Positions 1-8,358 of a stretch of DNA of 64,000 nucleotides are shown here, piece by piece; within the stretch, counting starts at the first letter, position 1, and every line of letters begins with the position of its first letter. The DNA lies in the NCBI GenBank assembly GCA_004172935.1, contig SDZD01000008.1, positions 108,429 through 172,428 on the forward strand, read 5' to 3'. This DNA comes from a bacterium. Lineage in GTDB: Bacteria > Armatimonadota > Abditibacteriia > Abditibacteriales > Abditibacteriaceae. Made by a program: the position numbers and the translations under genes. Below the pieces are notes generated by a model, which did not search any database, was not told where the DNA came from, and saw only the letters and a list, made by a program, of their open reading frames with translations.

Positions 1-858
1 TGAAGCGGCGTTGAGGAACTGGTTCCAGAGAGCGCTCTGGCCCGCGCTCGTGCCCGCTCCGAGATTACTCATGGCAGTGAGGATTTGGGGGTTAGTACCT
101 TTTACGGAAGAGAGCAAGTTAGTCCAATTACCTGCACTGAGGGCATTGAGTTGGCCCCCTGCCCCTAATATACCGCCGCCACCGAGCAGTTGGTTGATGC
201 CAAAATTGCCTCCGGTATCGCCTTGCAGGGCAGCTCCAGCGATGGCAGACCAGCCGCTTTTACCTGCGAGGCTGAAGGGGCCACCACCGAGGAGTGAAGT
301 GAGGTTGCTTCCCATGAGGCTTTCGACACCGCCACTACCGAGGAGCGAACCGAAGTTGCCCATTCCGCCACTGAGGGCACCGCCCACGCCTTGGGCAGTG
401 CCGAGGGCGCCCATAACGTCGCCAAGGCCGAATTTCTTTTTGGGTTTGGGATCGGCGGGGATGGCGTAGTGAAGAGCGGTCTGGCCTTTTTTATCGGCGG
501 CGTTGGGGTTGGCCCCGTTTTGCAAGAGCAAATCGACGAGTCCACTCTGGCTGGCGTCGGCGGCACGCATGAGGGGGGTTATTCCGCCTTTGTCGGCGAT
601 GTTGACATCGGCCCCTGCTGTGATGGCGGCGCGGGCGGCATTCCAGTTCTTATCTTTGATGGCGTCTTGAAGGGCTTTGGTTTGTGCGGGGACAATGGTG
701 CGGGGAGCTGCTGGTGGGGCGGGAACAACATTAGTCACCGGGGTATCGCCAGTGGTGGGTTCGGCTGAAGCGTCTTGAACCATCGCAACGGAACCAGAGA
801 GGGCCAAAGCTAACAAGAGGGCGCACACCGCGCCGCGAGACAAAGAAGAGTTTTTCAT
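1..858 (-). CDS. Secreted ankyrin-repeat protein, C-terminus beyond window
   Basis: The reading frame is open from an ATG at 858 to the window edge (286 residues visible, no stop). The N-terminus is a Sec signal peptide (MKNSSLSRGA, then a Leu/Ala-rich core, cleavage near residue 32), so the product is exported. Residues about 61-133 form two ankyrin repeats with the typical TPLMRAA and TALHYAI helices, a protein-binding scaffold. From about residue 145 the sequence becomes Gly/Leu/Ser-rich with little predicted structure (many GG and LLGGG stretches). No enzymatic motif is visible. Export and ankyrin repeats are read directly; the partner and role are unknown. It is transcribed away from the small secreted protein at 1090, so 859-1089 is a divergent promoter region. 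Confidence 0.8.
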   Translation of the reverse strand, partial: MKNSSLSRGAVCALLLALALSGSVAMVQDASAEPTTGDTPVTNVVPAPPAAPRTIVPAQTKALQDAIKDKNWNAARAAITAGADVNIADKGGITPLMRAADASQSGLVDLLLQNGANPNAADKKGQTALHYAIPADPKPKKKFGLGDVMGALGTAQGVGGALSGGMGNFGSLLGSGGVESLMGSNLTSLLGGGPFSLAGKSGWSAIAGAALQGDTGGNFGINQLLGGGGILGAGGQLNALSAGNWTNLLSSVKGTNPQILTAMSNLGAGTSAGQSALWNQFLNAAS

Positions 859-937
859 GAAATTGTCCGATAAATGAGATGTTACACGAATGTACTTGAA
901 GTGAACATTGGAAAATTTATCGTCACGCTCTGAAAAA

Positions 938-953
938 ACTCTGACACCAGAGT
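938..953. promoter_or_regulatory. Short inverted repeat, possible operator
   Basis: ACTCTG-ACAC-CAGAGT is a perfect 6+6 inverted repeat in the divergent intergenic region between the ankyrin gene (start 858) and the small secreted protein (start 1090). CTCTGA-like words recur around it (928 and 938, with AGTCTGA at 951). A transcription-factor site is possible, but the short arms could arise by chance. Confidence 0.22.
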
Positions 954-1089
954 CTGAAATCACCCTATTTTCCTTAAAGGCTGCGGCAATAAAAATTTCT
1001 CGCACTGGGCATGGGCGTCAGGTTATTTTCAGAGCCGGGTGGGAACATAGTCGCCATCGCTCGCCGATGTCGGGCGATGGAAGACCATT

Positions 1090-1338
1090 ATGCTTCGCCA
1101 CAAATTATTTTTGCCCATCACTGCTTCGGCGGTTCTCTTTTCTTTATCGCTGAGCGCCCTGTTGCCTGTTCTGACGACACAGGGAGAAAGCTCTGGCTCT
1201 GCCGAAACCCTGGCAGTTCTGTCGCCACAACAGCTGGAAACCCTGCAATGTGTGCTTTACCTTACGAGCGAGTTTCCCTTCACCGTTTCGGGTGCTACCA
1301 ACTTCACCTATGCGGAGGCAGAAGCGGAAGATAGGTAA
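1090..1338 (+). CDS. Small secreted protein, unknown function
   Basis: This 82-residue frame begins with a convincing Sec signal sequence (MLRHKLF, then a hydrophobic stretch ALFSLSL-like to about residue 28) and continues as a short polar, acidic segment ending AEAEAEDR. I recognise no family. It lies between the divergent ankyrin gene and the convergent phosphopantetheinyl transferase gene (ends 1356). GGAAGA at 1079-1084 may be its ribosome site. Two other plus-strand frames overlap it (908-1153, 1011-1334) but lack protein-like composition. The signal peptide is the only positive evidence, so this could be a chance frame. Confidence 0.4.
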   Translation: MLRHKLFLPITASAVLFSLSLSALLPVLTTQGESSGSAETLAVLSPQQLETLQCVLYLTSEFPFTVSGATNFTYAEAEAEDR

Positions 1339-1355
1339 CCGCGAGTGCCAAGTAC

Positions 1356-2039
1356 CTACAATTGGATTATAGGTTTTGGGCCTTGTGTTGCGATGGAGGT
1401 AACGCAGTTGGGGAAGGAGTCAAAAGAGTGGGATTGCCAATTATCGGCAGGGTTCCATGCGTTTGATTGGGGGCTGTAGAGGGAAAGTTGGCCGTTGGGA
1501 TTGGAGGCGTCGATTTGGGGGAGGTGGGCGAAATTTGGTTCGCCCGTGGCTTTGAGAAAGGCTTCTTTGCGAGTCCAGAAATGGAGGAAGAGTGAGGTTG
1601 GGTCGCCTTCGTGTTGGGCGAGAGCTTCTTGTTCGCGCGGGGAGAGAGTACGCGGGATGAGGGTTTTGAGGGGGAGTTCTGGCCGGATTAGTTCGATGTC
1701 TATGCCCACTTCACGTCCATAGGAGATGGCCCACACAGCCAGGTTGCAGGAGTGGGAGACGCTGAAATGCCAGTCTGGAAGGGCGGGCAAGAAGGGTTTG
1801 CCATGCGGGGTATAGGCGATGAGGAGTTGTGCGGGGGGAAGACCAGTGCAGAGGGAGAGGATTTCGCGGAGTTGGCCGCGACTGGCGATGAAACGTGAGC
1901 GGGCCAGGGGGAGTTGGTAGTGCTGTGCCCGCTGTTGTTCGAGATTATCGAGATGGGGGTATAGTCGTGATGGCGAGAGGGTATCTAAGTCAGCTTTCCA
2001 GAGGTGGATATTGCCATCTTGAAATGAGTTGGCGCTCAT
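1356..2039 (-). CDS. 4'-phosphopantetheinyl transferase, Sfp type
   Basis: Transfers the phosphopantetheine arm of coenzyme A to a serine of carrier proteins. The 227-residue length matches the Sfp/Gsp class. Visible motifs are HFSVSHS (91-97), GIDIE (112-116, Mg-binding acidic residues) and WTRKEAFLK (155-163), the three signature blocks. Its ATG overlaps the last four bases of the carrier-thioesterase gene (2036-2039), so the two are translationally coupled and this enzyme very likely activates that carrier domain at its GLES serine. It is the last gene of the minus-strand cluster that starts with the P450 at 9728. The Sfp class usually serves secondary metabolism, which supports a biosynthetic role for the cluster. 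Confidence 0.93.
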   Translation of the reverse strand: MSANSFQDGNIHLWKADLDTLSPSRLYPHLDNLEQQRAQHYQLPLARSRFIASRGQLREILSLCTGLPPAQLLIAYTPHGKPFLPALPDWHFSVSHSCNLAVWAISYGREVGIDIELIRPELPLKTLIPRTLSPREQEALAQHEGDPTSLFLHFWTRKEAFLKATGEPNFAHLPQIDASNPNGQLSLYSPQSNAWNPADNWQSHSFDSFPNCVTSIATQGPKPIIQL

Positions 2040-3136
2040 GCGGTTGCCGATTGGTTCAGGCAGCGCTTCAAGAGATCGGCGAGATGCTGGACATGCGGCT
2101 CGGCGATGATGGTGCCATGAGTACCGGGAACAAAGTGTTGCTCAAGGCCACCAACGGCGACTTTACGCCATGCACTCAGGTCGTCGGCGACGCGGTACTG
2201 GGTGCGGGCGCTAAATAAGGTGATAGAACCATCGTAGGAAATGGGTTTATAGTCGGTGAATGCCCGCGATAAGCGCTGGACGGTCTCACTGCTATGCCAT
2301 CCCTCTTGAAGAGGTTCATCGGTGGTATCTTTCCCAGGGGAGATGGGTTTCAAAATTTTTTGAAAGTGTTCGTTGATATAGTCGGCGCGCCGTGGTTTTT
2401 CGAGATCGCGCAGATGGCGGGCATGGATGTAAGCCTTACGTGGTAACGAGGGCGAACGACGCTCCAAGCCTGGGAAGTAGGTATCCATCAGCACTAAAAG
2501 GGAAATTGTCTGATCCTGCTCGCGAAGCAGTCGCGCCATTTCCAGGGCAATAGCTCCGCCCAGCGAAAAACCGCCCAATGAATAGGGGCCTTGAGGTTGA
2601 TGTTGGCGTAAGTCGGCTACATACAAAGCGGCTAACTGTCGGATGCAAAGAGGCTCGTCAGATTGCTGGAGCGATGTGGGCACTTGAAAACCATAAAGAG
2701 GTTGGGCCGCATCCATATAACCCGCGAGTGCATTGTAGCACCAGACAGTCCCCCCAACTTCATGAACCAGGTAGAGCGGTGGCAATGTGCCTTGCGCCTG
2801 AATGGCGACCAATGATGAGGGGGGAGTCACTTCCTCGCCATGTTCATCTTGCGAGGATTGGCCCAGATGGTTGGCGAGGGAGTGAATGGTGGGATATTCC
2901 CACAACAGGGTGGCGGAAATATCGTAGCCAAGCCAGTTGGCGAGGTCGCCCGCGAGTGAGAATAGGGTGAGCGATTCGAGGCCCAACGAAGTGATTGGGG
3001 CGTGAACGTCGATTTCGGCGGTGGGAAGTTCGGCCACGAGAGCGAAATTGGTGACGAGCCAATTCTCGATGTCGTGAGATGATGGCGCATTGTTAGAAGT
3101 GGGGGGAAGGGTGCTGTGAGAGTTGTTCAATTCCAT
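2036..3136 (-). CDS. Acyl carrier protein-thioesterase fusion
   Basis: A two-domain protein of 366 residues. Residues about 21-95 are a phosphopantetheine carrier domain with GLESL, in which Ser55 is the attachment site. Residues about 115-365 are a type I thioesterase of the NRPS/PKS release family, with GGFSLGG (nucleophile Ser191), an Asp in LMDTYF and a C-terminal His in PGTHGT. It looks like the last module of a synthase without its upstream condensing domains, so it should hold an acyl chain as a thioester and hydrolyse or cyclise it off. I chose the ATG at 3136, just before the carrier domain; an in-frame TTG at 3202 would add 22 unremarkable residues. It lies 66 bases below the 3203-6484 gene and overlaps the phosphopantetheinyl transferase by 4 bases. 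Confidence 0.9.
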   Translation of the reverse strand: MELNNSHSTLPPTSNNAPSSHDIENWLVTNFALVAELPTAEIDVHAPITSLGLESLTLFSLAGDLANWLGYDISATLLWEYPTIHSLANHLGQSSQDEHGEEVTPPSSLVAIQAQGTLPPLYLVHEVGGTVWCYNALAGYMDAAQPLYGFQVPTSLQQSDEPLCIRQLAALYVADLRQHQPQGPYSLGGFSLGGAIALEMARLLREQDQTISLLVLMDTYFPGLERRSPSLPRKAYIHARHLRDLEKPRRADYINEHFQKILKPISPGKDTTDEPLQEGWHSSETVQRLSRAFTDYKPISYDGSITLFSARTQYRVADDLSAWRKVAVGGLEQHFVPGTHGTIIAEPHVQHLADLLKRCLNQSATA

Positions 3137-3202
3137 CTTCAAATATTTGAGCCTGTCGAGGCCCAGTTTGTCATGACAGGGAAACAAAAAACCTAAACGC
3201 AA

Positions 3203-6200
3203 TCAGTAATTACTAGAAAATTCGGCGCTTTGGCGAGCCTGTTCGCTGAGCACCAACCACTGGGCGATGCGGCGACGAGTTTCGAAGTTGCCTGTCGAGT
3301 CGCCGATGGCGCCCTTAGCATTGGCAGTCCAGCCGATAGCGCGGTTAGCATCGAAAATTGCCATTGCTCTGGCATAGGATGCCACATCACTGTTTCCGGT
3401 GGGTTGCGATTGGGCGATGGCAAAGGCACGTTCGAGGCGGAAGCGAGCGCGGGCGGGATTGAAACGCGATTCGTAGAAAGCGAATGCCGCCGGATTTGCA
3501 GTAGCACCTCTCATGAATGAGGCTGGGTCTGAGATGGGAAGCGCATCCATGTTGCGGGCAAAGGTTTCGTAGAATTCGCGCGCGAATGGCTCGTCGATTT
3601 TCATGATACGCACCAGAAAACTCATAGCCTTATCGGGTTGGAGACGAGGCAGGGAATCACGCCACAAGGTTTGCGCGACTTCGGGGAGTTGGGAGAAGGC
3701 GGCTTCGCAGAGAGCGCGGTCACGAACATCATAGTTACCGTAGTGCGTGGTTACAGGGAGCGCTTTCGCCAATTCAAGGGCGAGGGACGGGTTGGTTTTT
3801 CCTGCAGCTTTGATGGACTCGAATGTGGCTTCGTAGAACAGCCATTCGATGGAGGGGATGTCTTCATCTCCATCGCCTTTAGGTTGAGGCGTGGCTTTGA
3901 GTCGTTCGATGAAGGGTTTGGCGGCATCAAGCCCATTGAGGCGGGCCAATTTTGGTGCACCCGAACGCAAAAGGTAGGCTTGCCAGCCTTTTGCCGGGTC
4001 GATGAATGCCGCCATGTTATTAAGGAGGCGAGGGGTGACGGCGACGATTGCCCCCATGTTCGCCAAGGTGCGCGAACTCTCACGCCCGTAGGCTTTTTCA
4101 GCGAACAGACGCACTCGCTCCAAGAGGGAATCGGCTGCCTGGGAATCGTCGATTATTTCGGAGAAGGCTGCAGCAGCAGCCATGCCTTCGACTATTTGCC
4201 AGTTGTTGTCGTCTTTGATTTTGGTTTCGACTTGAGCAACATCGCTTTGAAGGGACTTGAAGAAGGCGCGAGATTCCTCGTTGGCTTCGAGGGGACGCCC
4301 CAGTAGTAGCCACTGGGAAGTGTCATAGAGTCGGTCGGCTGGTTGTTTCTCGCTTTGAATGAGTTCGAGCCATCGCCCAGTGGAAATAGATTCATCGCTA
4401 CCAAAGCGGGAAAGAAGGGTATCGAAGGCATATTTTTCTGGCCTTTGTTTGAATATGCGAAAGAGTTGGTCAGGAGTGCCAATTTCAAATTCCAACGAGA
4501 AACTGCCGTAGTTTTTGTTGTCTCTGGTTTGTTCGAGGATGGCTTCGAGAATGGTTTTGGCTTTGGCAGGGTCAGTGGGTTCGAGCGATTGGGGTTTGAG
4601 TTCGAGTCGGGTCTTATCGCTTTGAGAGAGGACGAAACCAGTCCCTTGCCATGCGAAGACAGCGTTGATTCCTCTGGGGAGTGGGGCAAGCTCGAATTGG
4701 CCTTTGTCGTCGGCGCGTGCATCGACACCACCACCCGAAACGAGAACATTGGGGGCGGCTTCGCCATTTAAGCCAAAGACTTGTCCGGCAGCGCGGCCAT
4801 TACGCTTGAGAAGGGTGAGGTTTCCGCTCCATAGACGGCCAATGTGGTCGAGTTTGGGGAGGGGCGTGGTGTCGTAGCCCGGCTTTTTGATGGAGACGAC
4901 TGTCACTTTTTGATCGGCACGCAAGCCTTCCATGTGGGCGCGCCCCATTTTGTCGGAGATGAGTTCGCGTTGAGTCATCGATCCATCATCTGTCGTGATG
5001 TTGACCAAAACTTTAGCTCCTTCGACGGCGGCATCGTAATCGTCGTAAATACCCAATTCGAGCGAAGAAATTTGAGCGTGGCGCAAGCGAATTTCGAGGG
5101 GTTTGTTGGGTTCGATGGTGATGCGTGCGGGGCCAGCCAGCTCCCACTCGCCTTCGGTGGTGAGTTTCCAGTCACCCACCGTGGGGCCGTAGGCGGTGAA
5201 GTCGCCCTTTTCATCACTGGAAGCGAAGTAGTTGCGTTCGTAGCCCTGATTGATGCCCACTGACGCCTTGATGCCCTTGCCGTTTTCATCGACCAAACGC
5301 CCGCTGAGCGTAGGCAAACGCTCTATATCGAAATCGAGGTTCAAATTATCGGTGGGGGCGAGGACGAGTTCGCGCGTATTCTGGTCGCGCTTGAACTCGC
5401 GCGGGATGCCCATGAGATATATCTTGCTTTGGCCGGGAAGCGTTCGCATTTTCCAGAAACCCTTTTCGTCGGTGGAGGCACTGGCAACTGTCGCACTCGA
5501 AGCGGGGTGTACACCACCATAAACGCCAACGGAGGCTCCGGGAACGGGAGCTTTGGAGACGCTATCGAGAACGTGGCCGCCAATCATGATGCCCGCGACG
5601 GCGTGGGCATCGGGCAGTTGAAGGGGAGCGCCGATAGTGGCGCTGATGGCTTCGGAAGCAGCAATGACAAAAGGGGGTTCTTCTTCCTCACTGTAGAAAG
5701 ATATGTTGTAAGTACCAGTGGCAAGGCCATCAAGGGTGAAGGTGCCGTCGGCCTCCGTTTTAGCGCTGGAGCCTGATGAGCTGTTACCGTTGGTTGTACC
5801 TTGAGCGCCGACATGAATGCCCGCCAAGGGTTTACCATCGAGTCCGAGGACGCGACCTTTGATCTGGGCGCCGGGTTGCAAGATGGTATCGGCGCTACTG
5901 CCCGCCAGAATTTGGGTGCGGACGGAAACGCGCTCAGGAGCCTTAATCGAGACATAGACCTGCGAATCGGTGGGGACATCGGGCAGTTGCCATGTGCCAT
6001 CGGCGGTGGAGCGCGTGGTGACTTTAGGCAGGAGCGGGCCGTCATAAAGCATGTCGGATTCGCCCCCGGCTTTTTGCGACGCGAGATAGGCGATGGTGGC
6101 GCCCTGAATAGGTTTGCCTTCCGGGTCGAGAACTTTGCCGCTGATTTTGGCGGGTGGCCCCAATTCGATTCGCAGGTTGGGCTTTTTGAAGAACAGTTGC

Positions 6201-6484
6201 CCGCTGCCAATGGCGTAACCGTTCTTTTTTACGAAGATGCGGCCCGCAAAATCGCCGTAAATGGCGTTAGGGATGGGTTCGAAATCGAAACTTGTGGTGC
6301 CCTGCTCGCCCGTCTGGTTGAGGACGAAACCGCGAGGGGTTTTACCGAATGATTCGAGTTGGACATCGGCGCCCGCGATGGGCTTGCCTTTATCATCGAC
6401 AACTGAAACCGAAAGGGGAACTGCCAGCGTGGGGACAGCGGACAGGAGAACGAGCAAGGGAAGAACGATACGGGTGATCTTCAT
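3203..6484 (-). CDS. Large secreted carboxypeptidase-regulatory-like repeat protein
   Basis: 1,093 residues starting with a Sec signal peptide (MKITRIVLPLLVLLS, cleavage near residue 21). The first about 680 residues hold serial beta-sandwich repeats of the carboxypeptidase regulatory (CarboxypepD_reg/Cna-B-like) type, recognised by the recurring pattern G-x-V-x-D-x-x-G-K-P-I-x-G-A: GKVLDPEGKPIQGA, GRVLGLDGKPLAG, GGHVLDSVSKAPVPGA, SGRLVDENGKGIKA and AGQVFGLNGEAAPN. The C-terminal about 410 residues are helix-rich and unlike anything I recognise. The start at 6484 is set by the signal peptide; the frame stays open upstream to 6634. It lies in the same direction between the acyl-AMP ligase and carrier-thioesterase genes, so it is probably co-transcribed, but a role in biosynthesis is not evident. 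An envelope or extracellular scaffold is the most that can be inferred. Confidence 0.82.
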   Translation of the reverse strand: MKITRIVLPLLVLLSAVPTLAVPLSVSVVDDKGKPIAGADVQLESFGKTPRGFVLNQTGEQGTTSFDFEPIPNAIYGDFAGRIFVKKNGYAIGSGQLFFKKPNLRIELGPPAKISGKVLDPEGKPIQGATIAYLASQKAGGESDMLYDGPLLPKVTTRSTADGTWQLPDVPTDSQVYVSIKAPERVSVRTQILAGSSADTILQPGAQIKGRVLGLDGKPLAGIHVGAQGTTNGNSSSGSSAKTEADGTFTLDGLATGTYNISFYSEEEEPPFVIAASEAISATIGAPLQLPDAHAVAGIMIGGHVLDSVSKAPVPGASVGVYGGVHPASSATVASASTDEKGFWKMRTLPGQSKIYLMGIPREFKRDQNTRELVLAPTDNLNLDFDIERLPTLSGRLVDENGKGIKASVGINQGYERNYFASSDEKGDFTAYGPTVGDWKLTTEGEWELAGPARITIEPNKPLEIRLRHAQISSLELGIYDDYDAAVEGAKVLVNITTDDGSMTQRELISDKMGRAHMEGLRADQKVTVVSIKKPGYDTTPLPKLDHIGRLWSGNLTLLKRNGRAAGQVFGLNGEAAPNVLVSGGGVDARADDKGQFELAPLPRGINAVFAWQGTGFVLSQSDKTRLELKPQSLEPTDPAKAKTILEAILEQTRDNKNYGSFSLEFEIGTPDQLFRIFKQRPEKYAFDTLLSRFGSDESISTGRWLELIQSEKQPADRLYDTSQWLLLGRPLEANEESRAFFKSLQSDVAQVETKIKDDNNWQIVEGMAAAAAFSEIIDDSQAADSLLERVRLFAEKAYGRESSRTLANMGAIVAVTPRLLNNMAAFIDPAKGWQAYLLRSGAPKLARLNGLDAAKPFIERLKATPQPKGDGDEDIPSIEWLFYEATFESIKAAGKTNPSLALELAKALPVTTHYGNYDVRDRALCEAAFSQLPEVAQTLWRDSLPRLQPDKAMSFLVRIMKIDEPFAREFYETFARNMDALPISDPASFMRGATANPAAFAFYESRFNPARARFRLERAFAIAQSQPTGNSDVASYARAMAIFDANRAIGWTANAKGAIGDSTGNFETRRRIAQWLVLSEQARQSAEFSSNY

Positions 6485-6669
6485 TGAGTGGTGGGATGAA
6501 AACGTGGCGCAGTTTGTCGGAAAGCGGGGGAGATTGCAGAGGAAATTAGGCGGTGTGAAGCCGCAGCCAACGAGAATGGCCCTGACAGTGTCGGGCACCC
6601 CACTTTCGACAGATAGCGCCAGTAACTGCCGCACTCTGAATCAGGGGAGATTTTGAATTGGAGGTGATT

Positions 6670-8358
6670 TCAGGTTAAGGGTTCGATTGTGCTGAGGGTG
6701 CCTGCTATTAGTTGGTGACGGCAGGTATGGCGTTGGACTTTGCCGCTGGAGGTCTTGGGGAGGGTGGCAGGGCGGATGAGTTGGATGGTGTGGGCACGGA
6801 GATCATGCTTTTCGGCGACGGATTGGCGGATGGATTGGATGATGGATTTGGAGTCGAGAGTATTGAGGTGAGAGCGCTCCAACTCGGCGACTACGGCGAG
6901 GACTTCGATGTTTTCGATTTCAAGGCCGAAGGCGGCACAAGCACCTGCGCGGATGGCAGGGTGGCTGGTGGCGACGGTGGCTTCAATGTCAGTAGGTGAG
7001 TGGTTGCGGCCCCCGATGATGATGAGGTCTTTAAGGCGCCCCGTGGGGAAGAGTTCGCCGTTGTGGAAGAAGCCCAGGTCACCTGTGCGGAGATATGGGC
7101 CTTCGCCGTTAGCAGTGTGGGCGGCGAAGGTGGAGCTAGTTTCGGCGGGGCGGTTCCAGTAGCCGTCAGTGATATGGGGGCCACGAATCCAGATTTCGCC
7201 GATGCTGCCGGGTTCGCAGGGAACGCGGGATTCGGGGTCGATGATGAGGATTTCGGCGCCCTGCCAACTCTGGCCGCAGGAGACAAGAGGGCGGGCGCTT
7301 TCATTGAGCGAGTTCGCGGGTTGAGGGCAATGGTTTTCCAGGGAATCGGAGGTGAAGTGGGTGATGGTTGGGGGCGAGGATTTAGCGCCGCCAGAGGCGA
7401 AAAGGGTAGCCTCGGCCAAGCCGTAACAGGGGTAGAAGGCGGAATTTTGGAAGCCGTTTGTAGCGAACAGTTCGGCGAAGCGGTTCAGGGTTGGGGCGCG
7501 GACGGGTTCGGCGCCGCAGAAGGCGAGTTGCCATGCGGACAGGTCGAGGTCGGCGCGTTGTTCGGGGGTGATTTTGCGGGCGCAGAGGTCGTAGGCGAAG
7601 TTGGGGGCACCACTGGCCTGTGAGCTATAGTTCTGGATAGCGCGCAACCAGCGGATAGGCTTCATGAGGAAGGCTTCAGGGGGCATGAGAACGCAGTGGT
7701 TGCCCGCGAGGACGCCTTGAAGCAGATTGCCGATGAGGCCCATGTCATGGAAGAGGGGAAGCCATGAGACGATGGTGTAGTCTTCGGTTTGCTCGAAGGC
7801 AGTGGCAATCATGCGGTGGTTGGACAGCACGTTAGCGTGCGTGACCATGACGCCTTTCGGGGTTGAAGTGGAGCCGGAAGTGTATTGTAGGAAAGCCAAA
7901 TTTTCCGAGGAGTGCGCTGGCTGTTGCCAGCGGGCAGGGTCAGATTTAGCGGCGTCCAAGGCGAGGCAAGGGACATCGGGGAACAGAGATTCGAGTCGCG
8001 GGAGAAGTGAGGCGGTGGTGAGGACGAGCGCGGGCTGGCAGTCGTGAATGACGGCATTGAGCCTTGCGTCTTCGCGATGCGGGCGCGGGGGATAAAGGGG
8101 GACTGCGACGGCTCCGGCATAGAGACAGGCGAAGAAGGCACAAACATATTCCAAACCAGAGGGGAAAAGCAGAAGAACACGCTGGCGGCTGGCGCCACGC
8201 GCCTGAAGAATGGCGGCGAGGGAGCGAACGCGGTTATCGAGTTCCGCATAGGTGAGGGTTTCGGTCTCGTTTTCGCCGTCGAGAAGGAAGGTGAGGGCGC
8301 GACGATTAGGGTGGATTTGGGCGCGCTGACGCAAAGTTTCGGTGATGGTGGCATTCAT
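6670..8358 (-). CDS. Fatty-acyl-AMP ligase (FAAL)
   Basis: 562-residue adenylate-forming enzyme that activates a fatty acid as acyl-AMP, usually for transfer to an acyl carrier protein rather than CoA. Visible motifs: YTSGSTSTPKGVMVTH (phosphate loop), SWLPLFHDMGLIG, the FAAL-typical GAPNFAYDLCARKI, YGLAEATLFASGG, RTGDLGF, GRLKDLIIIGGRNHSP and C-terminal PKTSSGKVQR with the adenylation lysine. The GRNHSPTDIE wording and the NFAYDL block favour FAAL over acyl-CoA synthetase. The ATG at 8358 overlaps the P450 stop by four bases, with GGAGGT 12 bases upstream inside the P450 coding region. The natural partner is the carrier domain encoded at 2036-3136. Confidence 0.92.
   Translation of the reverse strand: MNATITETLRQRAQIHPNRRALTFLLDGENETETLTYAELDNRVRSLAAILQARGASRQRVLLLFPSGLEYVCAFFACLYAGAVAVPLYPPRPHREDARLNAVIHDCQPALVLTTASLLPRLESLFPDVPCLALDAAKSDPARWQQPAHSSENLAFLQYTSGSTSTPKGVMVTHANVLSNHRMIATAFEQTEDYTIVSWLPLFHDMGLIGNLLQGVLAGNHCVLMPPEAFLMKPIRWLRAIQNYSSQASGAPNFAYDLCARKITPEQRADLDLSAWQLAFCGAEPVRAPTLNRFAELFATNGFQNSAFYPCYGLAEATLFASGGAKSSPPTITHFTSDSLENHCPQPANSLNESARPLVSCGQSWQGAEILIIDPESRVPCEPGSIGEIWIRGPHITDGYWNRPAETSSTFAAHTANGEGPYLRTGDLGFFHNGELFPTGRLKDLIIIGGRNHSPTDIEATVATSHPAIRAGACAAFGLEIENIEVLAVVAELERSHLNTLDSKSIIQSIRQSVAEKHDLRAHTIQLIRPATLPKTSSGKVQRHTCRHQLIAGTLSTIEPLT

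Noticed and set aside
1011..1334. Overlapping plus-strand frames at 908-1153 and 1011-1334
   Set aside because: No signal peptide, no family likeness and unfavourable composition compared with the 1090-1338 frame.
3638..6352. Several plus-strand frames opposite the 3203-6484 gene
   Set aside because: Antisense shadows; composition (Gly/Phe/Asp-rich) is that of a reversed coding strand.
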